From NCBI GenBank assembly GCA_021160625.1, contig JAGHCE010000004.1, positions 1 to 5,656 of the forward strand: 5,656 nt of DNA, given 5' to 3'. Source of the stretch: Planctomycetota bacterium (GTDB lineage Bacteria > Planctomycetota > DG-23 > SLPQ01). Below, piece after piece: positions 5,504 through 5,656 of this stretch. The notes beneath the pieces are model-generated. The model was given only the letters and a program-made list of their open reading frames with translations, was not told where the DNA came from and ran no database searches. A program made the translations under genes and the position numbers. How positions within the stretch are numbered: the first letter of the stretch is position 1; each line of letters begins with the position of its first letter.

Positions 5504-5530
5504 GATGGTATCATCCCGGATGTGTCATCC
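5504..5530. repeat. Alternating GATG/CATC palindromes in the convergent spacer
   Basis: GATG (5504-5507) pairs with CATC (5512-5515), and GGATG (5518-5522) pairs with CATCC (5526-5530), giving two adjacent small hairpins. The middle, CATCC-C-GGATG, is also a palindrome, so alternative pairings exist. The site lies between the ends of two convergent genes, where a two-way terminator would be expected, but no T-run is present on either strand. Confidence 0.35.
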
Positions 5531-5542
5531 TTCGGGCGAGGC

Positions 5543-5656
5543 TCAGTCCAGGCGGAAGAGGCTTGCGACGATGGCGATGATGAGGACGATGCCGACGACG
5601 ACAAGCGCCGCGGCGGCGAAAGCCGCGCTGAGGAAAACCAGCGGCACGATGGCCAG
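5543..5656 (-). CDS. C-terminal end of a membrane protein (partial)
   Basis: The minus strand is open from the window edge to TGA at 5543-5545 and encodes 37 residues. Most are hydrophobic: VPLVFLSAAFAAAALVVVG, then IVLIIAIVASLF, ending in RLD. This is long enough for one or two closely spaced transmembrane helices with a short, likely cytoplasmic, tail. Overlapping frames give charged low-complexity peptides instead, which favours this one. The N-terminal part lies beyond the window, so no family can be assigned. A small single-helix protein starting just outside is equally possible. It converges on the DUF6062-like gene with a 71-base gap. Confidence 0.6.
   Translation of the reverse strand: MAIVPLVFLSAAFAAAALVVVGIVLIIAIVASLFRLD

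Noticed and set aside
5549..5604. Repetitive GACGATG-like run near the right end, looking like a simple repeat
   Set aside because: Read on the minus strand it encodes a run of Ile, Val and Leu codons (ATC, GTC, CTC) of a transmembrane segment, which explains the repetitiveness.

Overview
The window is GC-rich bacterial DNA with clear Shine-Dalgarno (SD) sites and some GTG starts. It holds six protein-coding regions, of which the first and last run off the ends. The gene mix is a vitamin B6 enzyme, a coiled-coil/HTH regulator, an exported beta-helix protein with a fibronectin-like N-terminus, and a DUF6062-type Cys/His protein. This suits a free-living environmental bacterium, perhaps of a planctomycete-like or candidate phylum, but the sequence alone does not fix the taxon.

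Left part (1-1445, minus strand): a PdxA-family dehydrogenase missing its C-terminus (1-851), preceded by a strong intrinsic terminator (944-982). That terminator ends the transcript of a small XRE-type HTH regulator (1020-1445). The regulator and pdxA therefore look like separate transcription units.

Centre (1446-4553): a 411-base divergent intergenic region separates the regulator from a plus-strand gene pair. Its regulator-side half is AT-rich, with a tandem pair of phased A7 tracts inside a short inverted repeat. Its esterase-side half is GC-rich and has a good sigma70-like promoter set among direct and inverted repeats. The pair is a cytoplasmic GxSxG serine esterase (1857-2594) and, 54 bases on, a secreted right-handed beta-helix protein (2649-4553). 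No terminator separates them, so they are probably co-transcribed. A role in handling esterified polysaccharide is plausible but inferred.

Right part (4554-5656): a 228-base spacer rich in hairpins carries two copies of one palindromic repeat, one split by 18 bases. The second copy abuts the SD of a DUF6062-like gene (4782-5471), whose protein has two matching CxxC...CxxH modules. A short convergent spacer follows, then the hydrophobic C-terminus of a minus-strand membrane protein (5543-5656, partial).

I found no CRISPR array, tRNA, rRNA, transposase or defence system. The points most worth a second look are the duplicated Cys/His module, a cysteine ladder in the beta-helix, the interrupted repeat pair, and the architecture of the divergent control region.
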